Positions 56,901 to 64,000 of a stretch of 64,000 nt of DNA are shown here, piece after piece. The stretch is from Streptococcus anginosus subsp. whileyi MAS624 (lineage in GTDB: Bacteria > Bacillota > Bacilli > Lactobacillales > Streptococcaceae): the NCBI RefSeq assembly GCF_000478925.1, contig NZ_AP013072.1, forward strand, positions 1,404,501 to 1,468,500, in the 5' to 3' direction. The translations under genes and the position numbers were made by a program. The stretch's first letter is position 1, and each line of letters starts with the position of its first letter. Below the pieces are notes generated by a model. That model was given only the letters and a program-made list of their open reading frames with translations. It was not told the DNA's origin and searched no databases.

Positions 56901-57533
56901 TGTCGTAGCTTGCTTTTCAAGAGGCTTCACTTGACTATCGAGCTCATAAATAATGTCTTCCAGCCGATCTAGATTATCTTGTGTTTGGCTGAGCTTGCTT
57001 TCAGTCTCCTTGCGCCGCGTCTTGTATTTCAGTACGCCAGCCGCTTCTTCAAAAATGGCACGGCGCTCCTCTGGCTTGCTATTGAAAATTTCTTCCACCT
57101 TTCCTTGGGAAATAATGGAAAAACTATCTCGTCCGAGCCCTGTATCCATAAACAAATCATGAATATCTCGTAAACGTACCTTTTTACCGTCTATTTTATA
57201 CTCGCTATCCCCACTGCGATAAATATGACGCTCCACACGAATCTCATCTGCAGCTTGCTGGATAAAACGGTCTTTATTGTCCAAAACGACAACAACAGAA
57301 GCATAATTCAGTGGTTTGCGAGTTTCAGTCCCCGCAAAAATGACATCTGGCATTTTCCCGCCACGAAGACTTTTAACACTGGACTCTCCCAGTGCCCAAC
57401 GCAGGCTTTCAGTAATGTTACTCTTTCCTGAGCCATTTGGTCCAACGACTGCTGTCACTCCCTGATCAAATATTACCTTGGTCTTATCTGCAAAAGATTT
57501 GAAACCTTGAATTTCAATTTCTTTTAAATACAT
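54000..57533 (-). CDS. smc: Chromosome segregation ATPase SMC
   Basis: SMC (1177 aa) forms the condensin ring with ScpA and ScpB to organise and segregate the chromosome. The N-terminal head has [20 protein letters not shown] (Walker A at about residues 32-39). Two long coiled coils (about 165-500 and 670-1000) flank the hinge (about 505-660, including [12 protein letters not shown] and [15 protein letters not shown]). The C-terminal head has [20 protein letters not shown] (signature) and [17 protein letters not shown] (Walker B). It overlaps the rnc 3' end by 10 nt. Confidence 0.98.
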   Translation of the reverse strand: MYLKEIEIQGFKSFADKTKVIFDQGVTAVVGPNGSGKSNITESLRWALGESSVKSLRGGKMPDVIFAGTETRKPLNYASVVVVLDNKDRFIQQAADEIRVERHIYRSGDSEYKIDGKKVRLRDIHDLFMDTGLGRDSFSIISQGKVEEIFNSKPEERRAIFEEAAGVLKYKTRRKETESKLSQTQDNLDRLEDIIYELDSQVKPLEKQATTAKQFLKLDEERRALYLDVLIAQIKENKTQLNDTEERLVGIQQSLSAYYSKRDQLEQENALLKEKRHDLQKQMADDQASLLELTRLISDLERQIEVSKLESSQAANSRKENEERLKGLTEKLEAVQTEWQGKDEQLTDFAVKLEQNQQAIHKLEAEIEAFSDDPDQMIEKLRAEFVQLMQEEADLSNDLTALESRLANELQLSESKQAEFAKLKENLKNLQINEQSQLEDLATARQLVQQLLADYQAQLKQVQTVKTNYQQNQTAMFDLMDDVKNKKARVGSLEAILKNHSHFYAGVKSVLQEAERLGGIIGAVSEKLSFDSHYQTALEIALGASSQHIIVEDEQAATRAIEFLKRNRTGRATFLPLTTIKARHLPDHHQASIEKSTGFLGLASSLVHYDKSLEHIFQNLLGTTAIFDTVENARAAARKVRYQVRIVTLDGTELRTGGSYAGGANRSNNTIFIKPELDALQMELSEKNATLAEQEKQVEDLHTHLSQANSLLEEIKVSGEEARLAEQKAQMAYEQTHKQVEDLSELLVLQERELSREVLPDMAEQKEKLVNRLAEIEQEKTETEAEIEQIKSDKDAVQARLDKLTARLSELRLARTELTGHQRYVQTDLTRLSNEKSELDKEISTLQFLMEQKEETASKVDIAVLEEQLTQAEQEKTALNQANIRCQFELDDLEGQTEDITSHLEQVRHQNEDLIRKQAKTEAEKDKVADVLRRLLTNLTDDYQMSVDEASKQARPLENLAVSETKVKDLEKTIRALGPVNLDAVEQFEEVSQRLHFLNTQRDDVLSAKNLLLETIEEMNDEVKERFKSTFEAIRESFKVTFRQMFGGGSADLILTEGDLLTAGVEISVQPPGKKIQSLNLMSGGEKALSALALLFSIIRVKTIPFVILDEVEAALDEANVKRFGDYLNRFDKDSQFIVVTHRKGTMSAADSIYGVTMQESGVSKIVSVKLKDLESM

Positions 57534-58222
57534 GAATGACTTTCCTTTTCAAATGCATTTTTAGCAGCTTCCTGCTCTGCTAATTTTTTCGAGCGTCCTT
57601 GACCTTGTCCAACCGTTCTGCCATCAACAGATACCGCTACAGCAAATTCTTTGGCATGAGCTGGACCGGACTCAGAGATGACTTGATAGACAATCTCGAC
57701 ATCACCATTGACTTGGAGCAGTTCTTGTAGCTTGGTCTTGTAATCAACCACCTGCTCAAAGTCTCCAACTTCTACCTTTGGAATCATGACTTGATACAGG
57801 AAGTTTTTGACCGCTTCCACTCCCTTATCTAGCAACAAAGCTCCTAAAAAGGCTTCAAATAAATCCCCAAGAATGGTATCCCGATTACGCCCACCTGACT
57901 TTTCTTCGCCACGACCTAATTTAATAAATTGATCAAACTGGCAATCTCGACTAAAACCAGCCAAACTCTCTTCACGTACAATGGTTGAGCGAAGTTTTGA
58001 CAAGTCCCCTTCTGGTTTTTTCGGATATTTTTTATACAGATATTCTGAAATCAATAATTGCAGAACAGCGTCTCCTAAAAATTCCAAGCGCTCATTGTGT
58101 GAAATGTTTAAGAGGCGGTGCTCATTGGCATAGCTAGTGTGTGTAAAAGCTGTCTCCAGCAATTTTTCATCTTGGAAGACAATTTCAAATTGCTGACTTA
58201 AAACTTTATGTAAATCTCTCAT
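57524..58222 (-). CDS. rnc: Ribonuclease III
   Basis: RNase III (232 aa) cleaves double-stranded RNA in rRNA maturation and antisense regulation. The catalytic domain has [21 protein letters not shown] (signature, about residues 41-60) and [15 protein letters not shown]. The double-stranded RNA-binding domain follows ([13 protein letters not shown] ... [16 protein letters not shown]). The ATG at 58222 ([13 protein letters not shown]) follows AAGGAGAAAAA. The first gene of the smc-ftsY operon, it has an unusually long 5' leader containing a repeat element. Confidence 0.97.
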   Translation of the reverse strand: MRDLHKVLSQQFEIVFQDEKLLETAFTHTSYANEHRLLNISHNERLEFLGDAVLQLLISEYLYKKYPKKPEGDLSKLRSTIVREESLAGFSRDCQFDQFIKLGRGEEKSGGRNRDTILGDLFEAFLGALLLDKGVEAVKNFLYQVMIPKVEVGDFEQVVDYKTKLQELLQVNGDVEIVYQVISESGPAHAKEFAVAVSVDGRTVGQGQGRSKKLAEQEAAKNAFEKESHSCI

Positions 58223-58255
58223 TTTTTCTCCTTTCAAGAAGAACTTTTTCTTTTA

Positions 58256-58508
58256 AGACTCAATGAACATCCAAAATTTAACAATCACCTCCAATTGTCT
58301 CCCAGACAATTGGAACTAGAAAGCAAGCTGCGTGTGAAGCAAAAACTCTACTTGAACTTTTGAAGTTGCAAGTGTAATCAACGAAGTCAGCAACAAAGAG
58401 TACAGCAAGGTTGGCAAAAGTTTCGCTTTCCTTCTTTGCCACCTCTCACAGTCACCCGAACTGTGAAATCCGACGAAGTTTGAAGAGATCTTCACAGAGT
58501 ATAAAATG
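58256..58508. repeat. MITE-like intergenic repeat in the rnc leader
   Basis: The ~250-bp element begins with AGACTCAATGAACATCCAAA and ends with GTTTGAAGAGATCTTC and GAGTATAAAA. Both ends match, with few changes, the two ends of an intergenic repeat I associate with pneumococcus-group genomes (TTTGATTTTCATTGAGTAT and ATACTCTTCGAAAATCTC). Inside is a perfect 10-bp stem with a CCC loop (CCAATTGTCT at 58291-58300 with AGACAATTGG at 58304-58313). No ORF is visible. It lies between the rnc promoter and the rnc start. Confidence 0.6.
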
Positions 58509-58525
58509 AAAACAAATTCTCTATT

Positions 58526-58555
58526 ATTATATCAAAAAAATCCTTGATACTCCAA
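58526..58555 (-). promoter_or_regulatory. Probable promoter of the rnc-smc-ftsY operon
   Basis: The minus strand has TTGGAG (58555-58550), an 18-nt spacer and TATAAT with an extended TGA (58531-58526), about 300 nt upstream of rnc. Confidence 0.6.
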
Positions 58556-58679
58556 CGATACCAAGAATTTGATAGGAAAAGTTCATCAGAGATGAAATGA
58601 ATTTTCATTCTTTATCTGGAATGACTTTGAATAAATAATACGTCATAAAAAGGGTTAAGGCAGCCAAAGCAAACTTCAC

Positions 58680-58964
58680 CTAGATAAGAGATGCAAAGAA
58701 GCTAGAAATTCCCATTAGAATATAAATGGAAATAAAAATTTGTCTTTTACACTCCCGAGCAATAGCACCTGTTTCGCGAAAGTCCGCCACATAGATTTGA
58801 TACAACTTAGTATGGTATAGCCATTTTTCAAATCGTTTGGAAGAGCGTGAAAAGCATGCAATCGCCAACAGCAAAAAGGCGGGTGTCGGTAATAGCGGTA
58901 AAGCAACTCCCAAAAGGGCTAATCCTACTGAAATAAAACCAATCATTAAGTAAAAAATTCGCAT
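58680..58964 (-). CDS. YbaN/DUF454 family membrane protein
   Basis: A 94-residue membrane protein with hydrophobic segments at about residues 5-24 and 73-94. GVALPLLPTPAFLLLAIACFSRSSKRFEKWLYHTKLY is the DUF454 signature. Function unknown. It starts 8 nt after vicX and is probably the fourth cistron of the vicRKX operon; the stop is close to the end of the unit. Confidence 0.85.
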   Translation of the reverse strand: MRIFYLMIGFISVGLALLGVALPLLPTPAFLLLAIACFSRSSKRFEKWLYHTKLYQIYVADFRETGAIARECKRQIFISIYILMGISSFFASLI

Positions 58965-58972
58965 TCTTTCTC

Positions 58973-59776
58973 CTAAATATTTGTTAAAGGTGTCGCCGTA
59001 TCTGGCGATGTATCACAAATATGAAAATCATGCTCAACCGCCAAATCAGCCTGTGCCAATTGATTGACCATTGTGATATGAGCCAATTCTTTGGTATTGT
59101 TTTCTTTGCTAAGATGACCTAGATAGATTTTCTTAGTGCGATAACCCAACGTACGAATCATGGTTTCTGCCCCGTCATCATTCGACAAATGTCCTTGGTC
59201 AGATAAAATCCGTTGCTTCAGACTCCAAGGATAAGCTCCGCTACGAAGGATTTCAATATCATGGTTAGACTCAATCAAATACCCGTCCGCATTTTCAATA
59301 ATCCCTGCCATACGATCGCTAACATAGCCAGTATCCGTCAGTAGAACAAAACTCTTATCATCCTTCATCAATCGGTAAAATTGCGGCGCAACCGCATCAT
59401 GACTGACCCCAAAACTTTCAATGTCAATATCGCCAAATGTCTTGGTTTTTCCCATTTCAAAAATATGCTTCTGACTGACATCAATCTTCCCAAGCGCTAC
59501 TTCCATAGCATTCCATGTTTCTTGATTGGCATAAATGTCTAAATGATATTTCCGTGCCAAAACGCCCACACCGTGGATATGATCCTTATGCTCGTGCGTC
59601 ACCAAAATAGCATCCAAATCCTCTGGCTTGCGGCCAATCTCACTCAATAAGCTGGTAATTTTCTTCCCAGACAAGCCCGCATCAATCAACAACCTCTTCT
59701 TTGGAGTTTCTAAATAAAAACAGTTACCGGTAGAACCCGATGCTAAAATACTATACTTAAATCCTTTCTCGCTCAT
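58973..59776 (-). CDS. vicX: VicX (WalJ-like) metallo-beta-lactamase-fold protein
   Basis: VicX (267 aa) is the accessory protein of the VicRK system, related to B. subtilis WalJ/YycJ. It has the MBL metal motif VTHEHKDHIHGVG (about residues 59-71), LLIDAGLSGKKI, LTDTGYVSDRM, IESNHD and LGHLSKENN. Roles in coordinating cell division and DNA repair have been described for homologues; the substrate is not defined. It follows vicK by one base. Confidence 0.95.
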   Translation of the reverse strand: MSEKGFKYSILASGSTGNCFYLETPKKRLLIDAGLSGKKITSLLSEIGRKPEDLDAILVTHEHKDHIHGVGVLARKYHLDIYANQETWNAMEVALGKIDVSQKHIFEMGKTKTFGDIDIESFGVSHDAVAPQFYRLMKDDKSFVLLTDTGYVSDRMAGIIENADGYLIESNHDIEILRSGAYPWSLKQRILSDQGHLSNDDGAETMIRTLGYRTKKIYLGHLSKENNTKELAHITMVNQLAQADLAVEHDFHICDTSPDTATPLTNI

Positions 59777-59777
59777 A

Positions 59778-61130
59778 CTATCCTTCTAATTCATCTTCTT
59801 CCCAATCATCATCTTTGACAGCTTCTTTGTCATATGGCAGAACGATTGTAAACGTCGAGCCTTTGCCGTACTCGCTCTTTGCCCAGATAAATCCGTTATG
59901 TTGCTTGATAATCTCTTTGGCAATGGCTAAGCCCAGTCCGGATCCACCTTGGGCGCGACTTCTTGCTTTGTCTACACGATAAAATCTATCAAAAATTTTC
60001 GGCAAATCTTTTTTAGGAATCCCTAGGCCCTCATCTGATATAGACAAAATCATTTGGGTCTCGGTTGTTTTCATACTCACTGTGATCTTACCACCGTCAG
60101 GAGAATATTTAATGGCATTGTTGATAATATTATCAATCACCTGTGTCATCTTATCTGTATCAATTTCGACCCAAATAGAGTTAATCGGATAATCTCGGAT
60201 AATTTCGTACTTTTTATCATCATTCTGGCTTCTGATTTTATCAAAACGGTTCAAAATAAAGGTGATAAAAGCTGTAAAATTCGTCAATTCAATATCCAAA
60301 TGACTGGTTGCATTGTCAATACGTGACAAACTCAGCAAGTCCGAAACCATGCGCATCATCCGATTGGTCTCGTCTAATGAAACCTCGATGAAATCTGGTG
60401 CGACTGGTTCTGATAAGGCACCTTCATCTAGTGCTTCCAGATAAGACTTGACACTGGTCAAGGGAGTACGTAATTCGTGACTGACATTCGAAACAAACAG
60501 TCTCCGCTCACGCTCTTCTTTTTCCTGCTCCGTTGTATCGTGTAGCACTGCAACCAGCCCTGAAATAAAGCCTGATTCTCGCCGAATCAAGGCAAATCGG
60601 ACACGTAAACTTAAAAACTCTCCATTTTCATCCTGCGAATCAATGGTCAACTCTGGAACTTTCGTAATCAAGTCTCGTAAGTCATATTCGTCTTCGATAT
60701 CCAACAGTTTTAAGATATTCATCTTTCGTGCTTCAGACTCTTTGACCCCCAACTGCTTGGTCGCCATATAATTAATCATGATAATCTGCCCACGACGATT
60801 GGTCGCAAGAACACCGTCCGTCATATAGGATAAAATACTCGACAGGCGCTTAGTTTCTTGCTCTAAATTTTCATACGTTAGACGGATTACCTCAGATAAA
60901 TCATTGATACTATTGGTAATATCCGTAATTTCTGGACCACCTTGTACATCTAAAATTTCTGAGTAATTGCCTGCAATTAAATCTTTTACTTTTTGATTCA
61001 ATTGGCGAATACGAACGTTGTCACGCCTGTTTTCCAAGGAAAGCAAGGTAATCACCAAGATGAACCCTAAAATAAGTAAAACAAATACAAAGTCTTTTGA
61101 TACAATAAATTGTCTAATATTATCAATCAT
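59778..61130 (-). CDS. vicK: Sensor histidine kinase VicK (WalK)
   Basis: VicK (450 aa) is the sensor of the essential cell-wall two-component system. As in other streptococci it has a single N-terminal membrane segment (about residues 13-30) and almost no extracellular loop. A HAMP domain (about 31-85), a PAS domain (about 95-200), the dimerisation helix [18 protein letters not shown] with the phosphorylated His, and the ATPase boxes ([35 protein letters not shown]) follow. An acidic C-terminus ends the protein. It overlaps vicR by 8 nt. Confidence 0.97.
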   Translation of the reverse strand: MIDNIRQFIVSKDFVFVLLILGFILVITLLSLENRRDNVRIRQLNQKVKDLIAGNYSEILDVQGGPEITDITNSINDLSEVIRLTYENLEQETKRLSSILSYMTDGVLATNRRGQIIMINYMATKQLGVKESEARKMNILKLLDIEDEYDLRDLITKVPELTIDSQDENGEFLSLRVRFALIRRESGFISGLVAVLHDTTEQEKEERERRLFVSNVSHELRTPLTSVKSYLEALDEGALSEPVAPDFIEVSLDETNRMMRMVSDLLSLSRIDNATSHLDIELTNFTAFITFILNRFDKIRSQNDDKKYEIIRDYPINSIWVEIDTDKMTQVIDNIINNAIKYSPDGGKITVSMKTTETQMILSISDEGLGIPKKDLPKIFDRFYRVDKARSRAQGGSGLGLAIAKEIIKQHNGFIWAKSEYGKGSTFTIVLPYDKEAVKDDDWEEDELEG

Positions 61131-61824
61131 TGTTTCTCATGTAATATCCAACGCCGCGCCGCGTTAAAATGTACTCTGGTCGGCTAGGAATATCCTCTAT
61201 CTTTTCTCTCAAACGACGAATTGTCACATCAACAGTCCGCACATCTCCAAAATAATCATAACCCCACACCGTTTCTAGCAGATGTTCACGCGTCATCACT
61301 TGTCCGATATGCGTTGCCAAATGGTGCAGCAATTCAAACTCACGGTGTGTTAAATCCAATTCTTCACCATGCTTTTTCACGACAAAAGCATCGGTCAAAA
61401 TCTGCAAATCTCCAATCACAATTTCTGTCGGAGCAGCTTCTGCTTCTTGATTTTCAATTGTCAAATCTGTGCGACGCAAAATAGCTTTGACACGCGCCTG
61501 TAACTCACGATTAGAAAACGGCTTTGGCATATAATCATCTGCTCCGATTTCGAGACCAATGACTTTATCAAATTCACTGTCTTTGGCAGAAAGAACGATG
61601 ATGGGAACATTGCTCGTTTTCCGAATCGTTCGCGCCACCTCTAAGCCGTCCAGTTCAGGCAACATCAAGTCCAAAATCAAAATATCTGGACGTTCTGCTT
61701 CAAACATCTCTAATGCTTCACGACCATTGAAGGCTGTCACTACTTCATAACCTTCTTTTACCATGTTAAATTTTATAATATCTGAGATTGGTTTCTCATC
61801 ATCTACAACTAATATTTTTTTCAT
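61123..61824 (-). CDS. vicR: Response regulator VicR (WalR)
   Basis: VicR (233 aa) is an OmpR-family regulator controlling wall hydrolases and membrane lipid genes in streptococci. The receiver domain has VVDDEKPI, the phosphorylated Asp in [12 protein letters not shown] (about residue 52) and [10 protein letters not shown]. The winged helix has [37 protein letters not shown] and [16 protein letters not shown] 61824 (MKKILVVDD) is preferred to a GTG three codons earlier because the AAAAGGTG ribosome site covers that GTG. An extended -10 (TGGTATAAT) lies just upstream. Confidence 0.97.
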   Translation of the reverse strand: MKKILVVDDEKPISDIIKFNMVKEGYEVVTAFNGREALEMFEAERPDILILDLMLPELDGLEVARTIRKTSNVPIIVLSAKDSEFDKVIGLEIGADDYMPKPFSNRELQARVKAILRRTDLTIENQEAEAAPTEIVIGDLQILTDAFVVKKHGEELDLTHREFELLHHLATHIGQVMTREHLLETVWGYDYFGDVRTVDVTIRRLREKIEDIPSRPEYILTRRGVGYYMRNND

Positions 61825-61977
61825 TTTATTCACCTTTTTCTATCTTTTCATTATACCAAAATTTCCTTAAAATTTACCAATTCAACCCATAAAACAGTAT
61901 TTCTTTACTTTACAATTTTAGAACAAATATGTTAAAAATATAACACATTCTCTTCGAGAAGGCGTTCTTTTGAATAT

Positions 61978-62007
61978 CAAAAAAGGTCAAGACAAAAGTC
62001 TTAGACC
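61978..62007 (-). terminator. Terminator downstream of the glycosyltransferase/membrane-protein genes
   Basis: The minus strand forms GGTCTAAGAC-TTTT-GTCTTGACC with one bulge, followed by TTTTTTG. It lies ~120 nt after the 62125 gene; the 300-nt gap between that gene and vicR otherwise shows only AT-rich sequence and the vicR promoter. Confidence 0.7.
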
Positions 62008-62124
62008 ATTCATTAAATTTTTATGAAAAGATTCCAAGACACGCTGCAATGATCTTAACTTTTCACTGCTACTGTAGTAACTTCCTAAAGGAGCAAATGT
62101 CCAACTGCTTAGTGATCATTTATC

Positions 62125-62457
62125 TCACTTTCTCCAGCGAAATACTCCATAACCTAACAGCGTCCCCAACAATAAACAGATAAAATAAGCCACATGATAT
62201 AGTAAAATCCATTCCTCAAAGGTCAGAATCGTCACAAAGAACATGAGCGTTGCTAGAAGCACGAAACGACGAGAAAAACCGTACAATCCCGCATAGACAG
62301 TTGCCACAAGGAATGTTGCCAGCGGTGAATATATCAAAACATTATTCACCACCAATCCCTTTCGTAACAATTCGTCCATCGGTATCACGTAAACAATTCC
62401 ATAAAATAACAAATAGAAAAAGAGTAGTACGGCTAAAAAAGGAATATCGCGTTTCAT
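62125..62457 (-). CDS. Hypothetical four-helix membrane protein
   Basis: A 110-residue hydrophobic protein with about four membrane segments (residues 6-26, 41-60, 66-85 and 87-105), starting MKRDIPFLAVLLFFYLLFYG and ending in a basic RWRK. I do not recognise a family. GAGGTGGGAAA precedes the ATG. It is 26 nt downstream of the glycolipid glycosyltransferase gene in the same direction and so probably belongs to that operon. Confidence 0.65.
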   Translation of the reverse strand: MKRDIPFLAVLLFFYLLFYGIVYVIPMDELLRKGLVVNNVLIYSPLATFLVATVYAGLYGFSRRFVLLATLMFFVTILTFEEWILLYHVAYFICLLLGTLLGYGVFRWRK

Positions 62458-62483
62458 TTTCCCACCTCGCTAGTTTTGGAATT

Positions 62484-63797
62484 TTATTTCAGGTATTTCT
62501 GTATATTTTTGATTTGTCGTTTAGATGCTTTAAACATTCGCGCTGATCCATTTACAGGAAGGGCAATCGCTTTTTTGGGAAGATAAATGACAGATTTCGC
62601 TAATCGCTTACTAACAGATTCCTCCGGATATAAATCATTGTTGAAATCTTTTGAAATGGTTAAATCCAAATAAAATTCATAGACACGACGGCCGAAGTTT
62701 TCAGCAGAGATTTCGTATAATTTTGTAGCAAGACTCTTTTCATCCAAGTCTGGTGTTGCAATAACAGCTTCCAAAATGGCTCCCGCCAAATCACGTTCTT
62801 CATAATAAAGCGTTCCAAACATTTTATCATTGATAACATTGTCTAGATAAGGATTTCCATGCGCAATAATTGGAGTGCCACTAGCTAGGCTTTCTAAATA
62901 CGTCAAGCCCTGCGTCTCACTCGTTGAAGCGGAAATAAAGAAGTCCGCTGCTTTATAATACAATGCGGTCTCACTTGGCGCAATCATTCCCGTAAAAACG
63001 ACTGCATATGTAATACCCAAGCGTTTGGCTTGTGCTTTTAAGTCAGATAAATACGGTCCATCTCCTGCCACTACTAATTTCACATCTGGATTTTCTTCTA
63101 AAACAGCCGGCAGAGCAGCCAAAACTGCCTGAATATTTTTTTCATACGAAACACGTGATAAACTAAGCAACATAGTTTCTTGATTTGAAATGCCTAATTT
63201 TCCCCGTAAATCAGCAATGTTCTCACTAGTAATTTCTGGACGTTCAAATTTGGCCAACTCAATTCCAGTCGGAATAACACGTTTTTCTACTTTTACTTTG
63301 TATTTCATGAGCAAGTCATAAACAATCTCGCTCGGACAAATCACACCGTCTAAATCACTCATAAAACCGCGAACAATGTATTTGACCATACTAGGACGAA
63401 TGACCATGCCTTTAGCAATATAATGTACATAATCCTCATACTGTGTATGATAAGTATGAACAACTGGAATTCGCAGCTCCTTTGCAATCCAAACACCTAA
63501 TAAACCCAAAGAAAATTCAGTCTGGGTATGAATAATATCCAATTGATATTGGCGAGCAATCTCTAAAGCCGTTGAAAAACCGCGATAAGCAATTCGCCGA
63601 TCTTTAAAGGCAAAAAACGGCACGCTGGGAATTCGAATAATCTGCCAATCCTCATAACGATTGACATCCTTATCTGTCGTTGTAAAAATAAAAACAGTAT
63701 GTCCAAGCTTTTCTAATTCTGTTTTCAAAGTACGAATACTCGTTGCCACTCCAGAAACTTGAGGAAAATACGTATCCGTAAAAAGACCAATTCGCAT
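62484..63797 (-). CDS. Glycosyltransferase family 4, probable diacylglycerol glucosyltransferase
   Basis: A 437-residue GT-B glycosyltransferase beginning MRIGLFTDTYFPQVSGVATS. The donor domain contains LLSLSRVSYEKNIQAVLAA, VVAGDGPYL and the EX7E region in SASTSETQGLTYLESLASGTP. It closely resembles the streptococcal enzyme (pneumococcal Spr0982 type) that makes monoglucosyl-diacylglycerol, a membrane glycolipid and lipoteichoic acid anchor; acceptor identity is inferred. Amphipathic basic C-terminal segments suggest membrane binding. The start is 1 nt from the stop of another glycosyltransferase (TAGCATG), so the two are coupled. Confidence 0.88.
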   Translation of the reverse strand: MRIGLFTDTYFPQVSGVATSIRTLKTELEKLGHTVFIFTTTDKDVNRYEDWQIIRIPSVPFFAFKDRRIAYRGFSTALEIARQYQLDIIHTQTEFSLGLLGVWIAKELRIPVVHTYHTQYEDYVHYIAKGMVIRPSMVKYIVRGFMSDLDGVICPSEIVYDLLMKYKVKVEKRVIPTGIELAKFERPEITSENIADLRGKLGISNQETMLLSLSRVSYEKNIQAVLAALPAVLEENPDVKLVVAGDGPYLSDLKAQAKRLGITYAVVFTGMIAPSETALYYKAADFFISASTSETQGLTYLESLASGTPIIAHGNPYLDNVINDKMFGTLYYEERDLAGAILEAVIATPDLDEKSLATKLYEISAENFGRRVYEFYLDLTISKDFNNDLYPEESVSKRLAKSVIYLPKKAIALPVNGSARMFKASKRQIKNIQKYLK

Positions 63798-63798
63798 G

Positions 63799-64000
63799 CT
63801 ACATCTCCAATACTTCTTGATAAGCATCCACAAGTTTATAAGCCACATCATCAATTGAACGACTCTGCGCTACCTTATAGCCAGCTTCTCGCTTATCTAC
63901 TTTACCATCCAAAATCTTTTGGATAGAGTCTACAAATTCATCTACATTATGCCCCAATTCAGCTGATTGCTCATCAATCCAGCCCTCATATACAGGAATA
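63799..64000 (-). CDS. Glycosyltransferase C-terminal fragment (CpoA-like), cut by the window edge
   Basis: The last 66 codons of a gene that continues beyond the window, ending DDVAYKLVDAYQEVLEM. It reads IPVYEGWIDEQSAELGHNVDEF near the edge, consistent with the end of the glycolipid glycosyltransferase (CpoA type, second sugar of the diacylglycerol glycolipid) that precedes the Spr0982-type gene in streptococci. Identification rests mainly on position. Confidence 0.65.
   Translation of the reverse strand, partial: IPVYEGWIDEQSAELGHNVDEFVDSIQKILDGKVDKREAGYKVAQSRSIDDVAYKLVDAYQEVLEM

Noticed and set aside
62008..62124. A small RNA or peptide between the terminator at 61978 and the hypothetical membrane gene.
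   Set aside because: No promoter or credible frame; it reads as a plain 3' untranslated region.

Overview
The window is a chromosomal segment from a low-GC Gram-positive coccus, almost certainly a viridans-type Streptococcus. Indicators are the murB-potABCD, cmk/infC-rpmI-rplT, cdaA-cdaR-glmM, murT-gatD, rnc-smc-HAD-HAD-ftsY and vicRKX clusters, small streptococcal families (DUF3270, EbsA, SPJ_0845-like), AGGAGG ribosome sites and extended -10 promoters (TGnTATAAT). The proteins look like but are not identical to pneumococcal ones, so I would place it in the anginosus/sanguinis/mitis neighbourhood without naming a species. Most genes lie on the minus strand.

Layout. 1-1.6 kb: 3' end of pyruvate phosphate dikinase and a small membrane-anchored Ser/Thr-rich protein. 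1.7-6.5 kb (-): spermidine/putrescine ABC transporter behind murB. 6.7-17.1 kb: lipoprotein, lepA, HAD phosphatase, pepT, YoaK-like protein, udk, an oxidoreductase-helicase pair, peptidoglycan deacetylase, glyoxalase. 17.4-20.6 kb: IF3/L35/L20 operon with its attenuator leader, cmk, a LysM protein, ferredoxin, EbsA. 20.8-28.1 kb: serB-glycerate kinase, the c-di-AMP synthase/GlmM operon, and divergent murT-gatD for lipid II amidation. 28.1-37.3 kb: a degenerate tandem repeat, an ABC-F protein, a matrixin protease pair, esterase, RNase J2, a candidate CcpA-controlled small RNA, and two U32 proteins. 37.4-44.0 kb: DUF3270, hprK-lgt-DUF948-YtxH, NUDIX, PspC, SprT-like and Tex. 44.2-45.8 kb: a DpnI cassette. 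46-50.8 kb (+): permease pair, MFS exporter, zwf. 50.9-58.2 kb (-): rnc-smc-HAD-HAD-ftsY. 58.7-64 kb (-): YbaN-like protein, vicRKX and glycolipid glycosyltransferases.

Most notable is the Dpn locus at 44.2-45.8 kb. An intact methyl-directed endonuclease (DpnI homologue, dpnC) and dpnD are flanked on one side by the first ~45 codons of a DpnM-type GATC adenine methylase and on the other by the last ~60 codons of a DpnII/MboI-type endonuclease. Orientation and order match a dpnM-dpnA-dpnB operon whose interior was replaced by dpnC-dpnD. This preserves what looks like the scar of a switch from GATC-methylating DpnII restriction to methyl-cutting DpnI restriction.

Other points worth a second look are five genes (ferredoxin, murT, ABC-F, a U32 protein, tex) whose start codons lie 6-7 nt after a -10 box with no ribosome site, so probably leaderless mRNAs; a promoter-cre-terminator unit of about 450 nt with no real ORF; an IF3 gene that appears to start at AUA just after an attenuator; a seven-unit ~42-bp degenerate tandem repeat; and a MITE-like repeat lying in the long 5' leader of the rnc operon. 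I found no tRNA, rRNA, CRISPR, insertion sequence or prophage.
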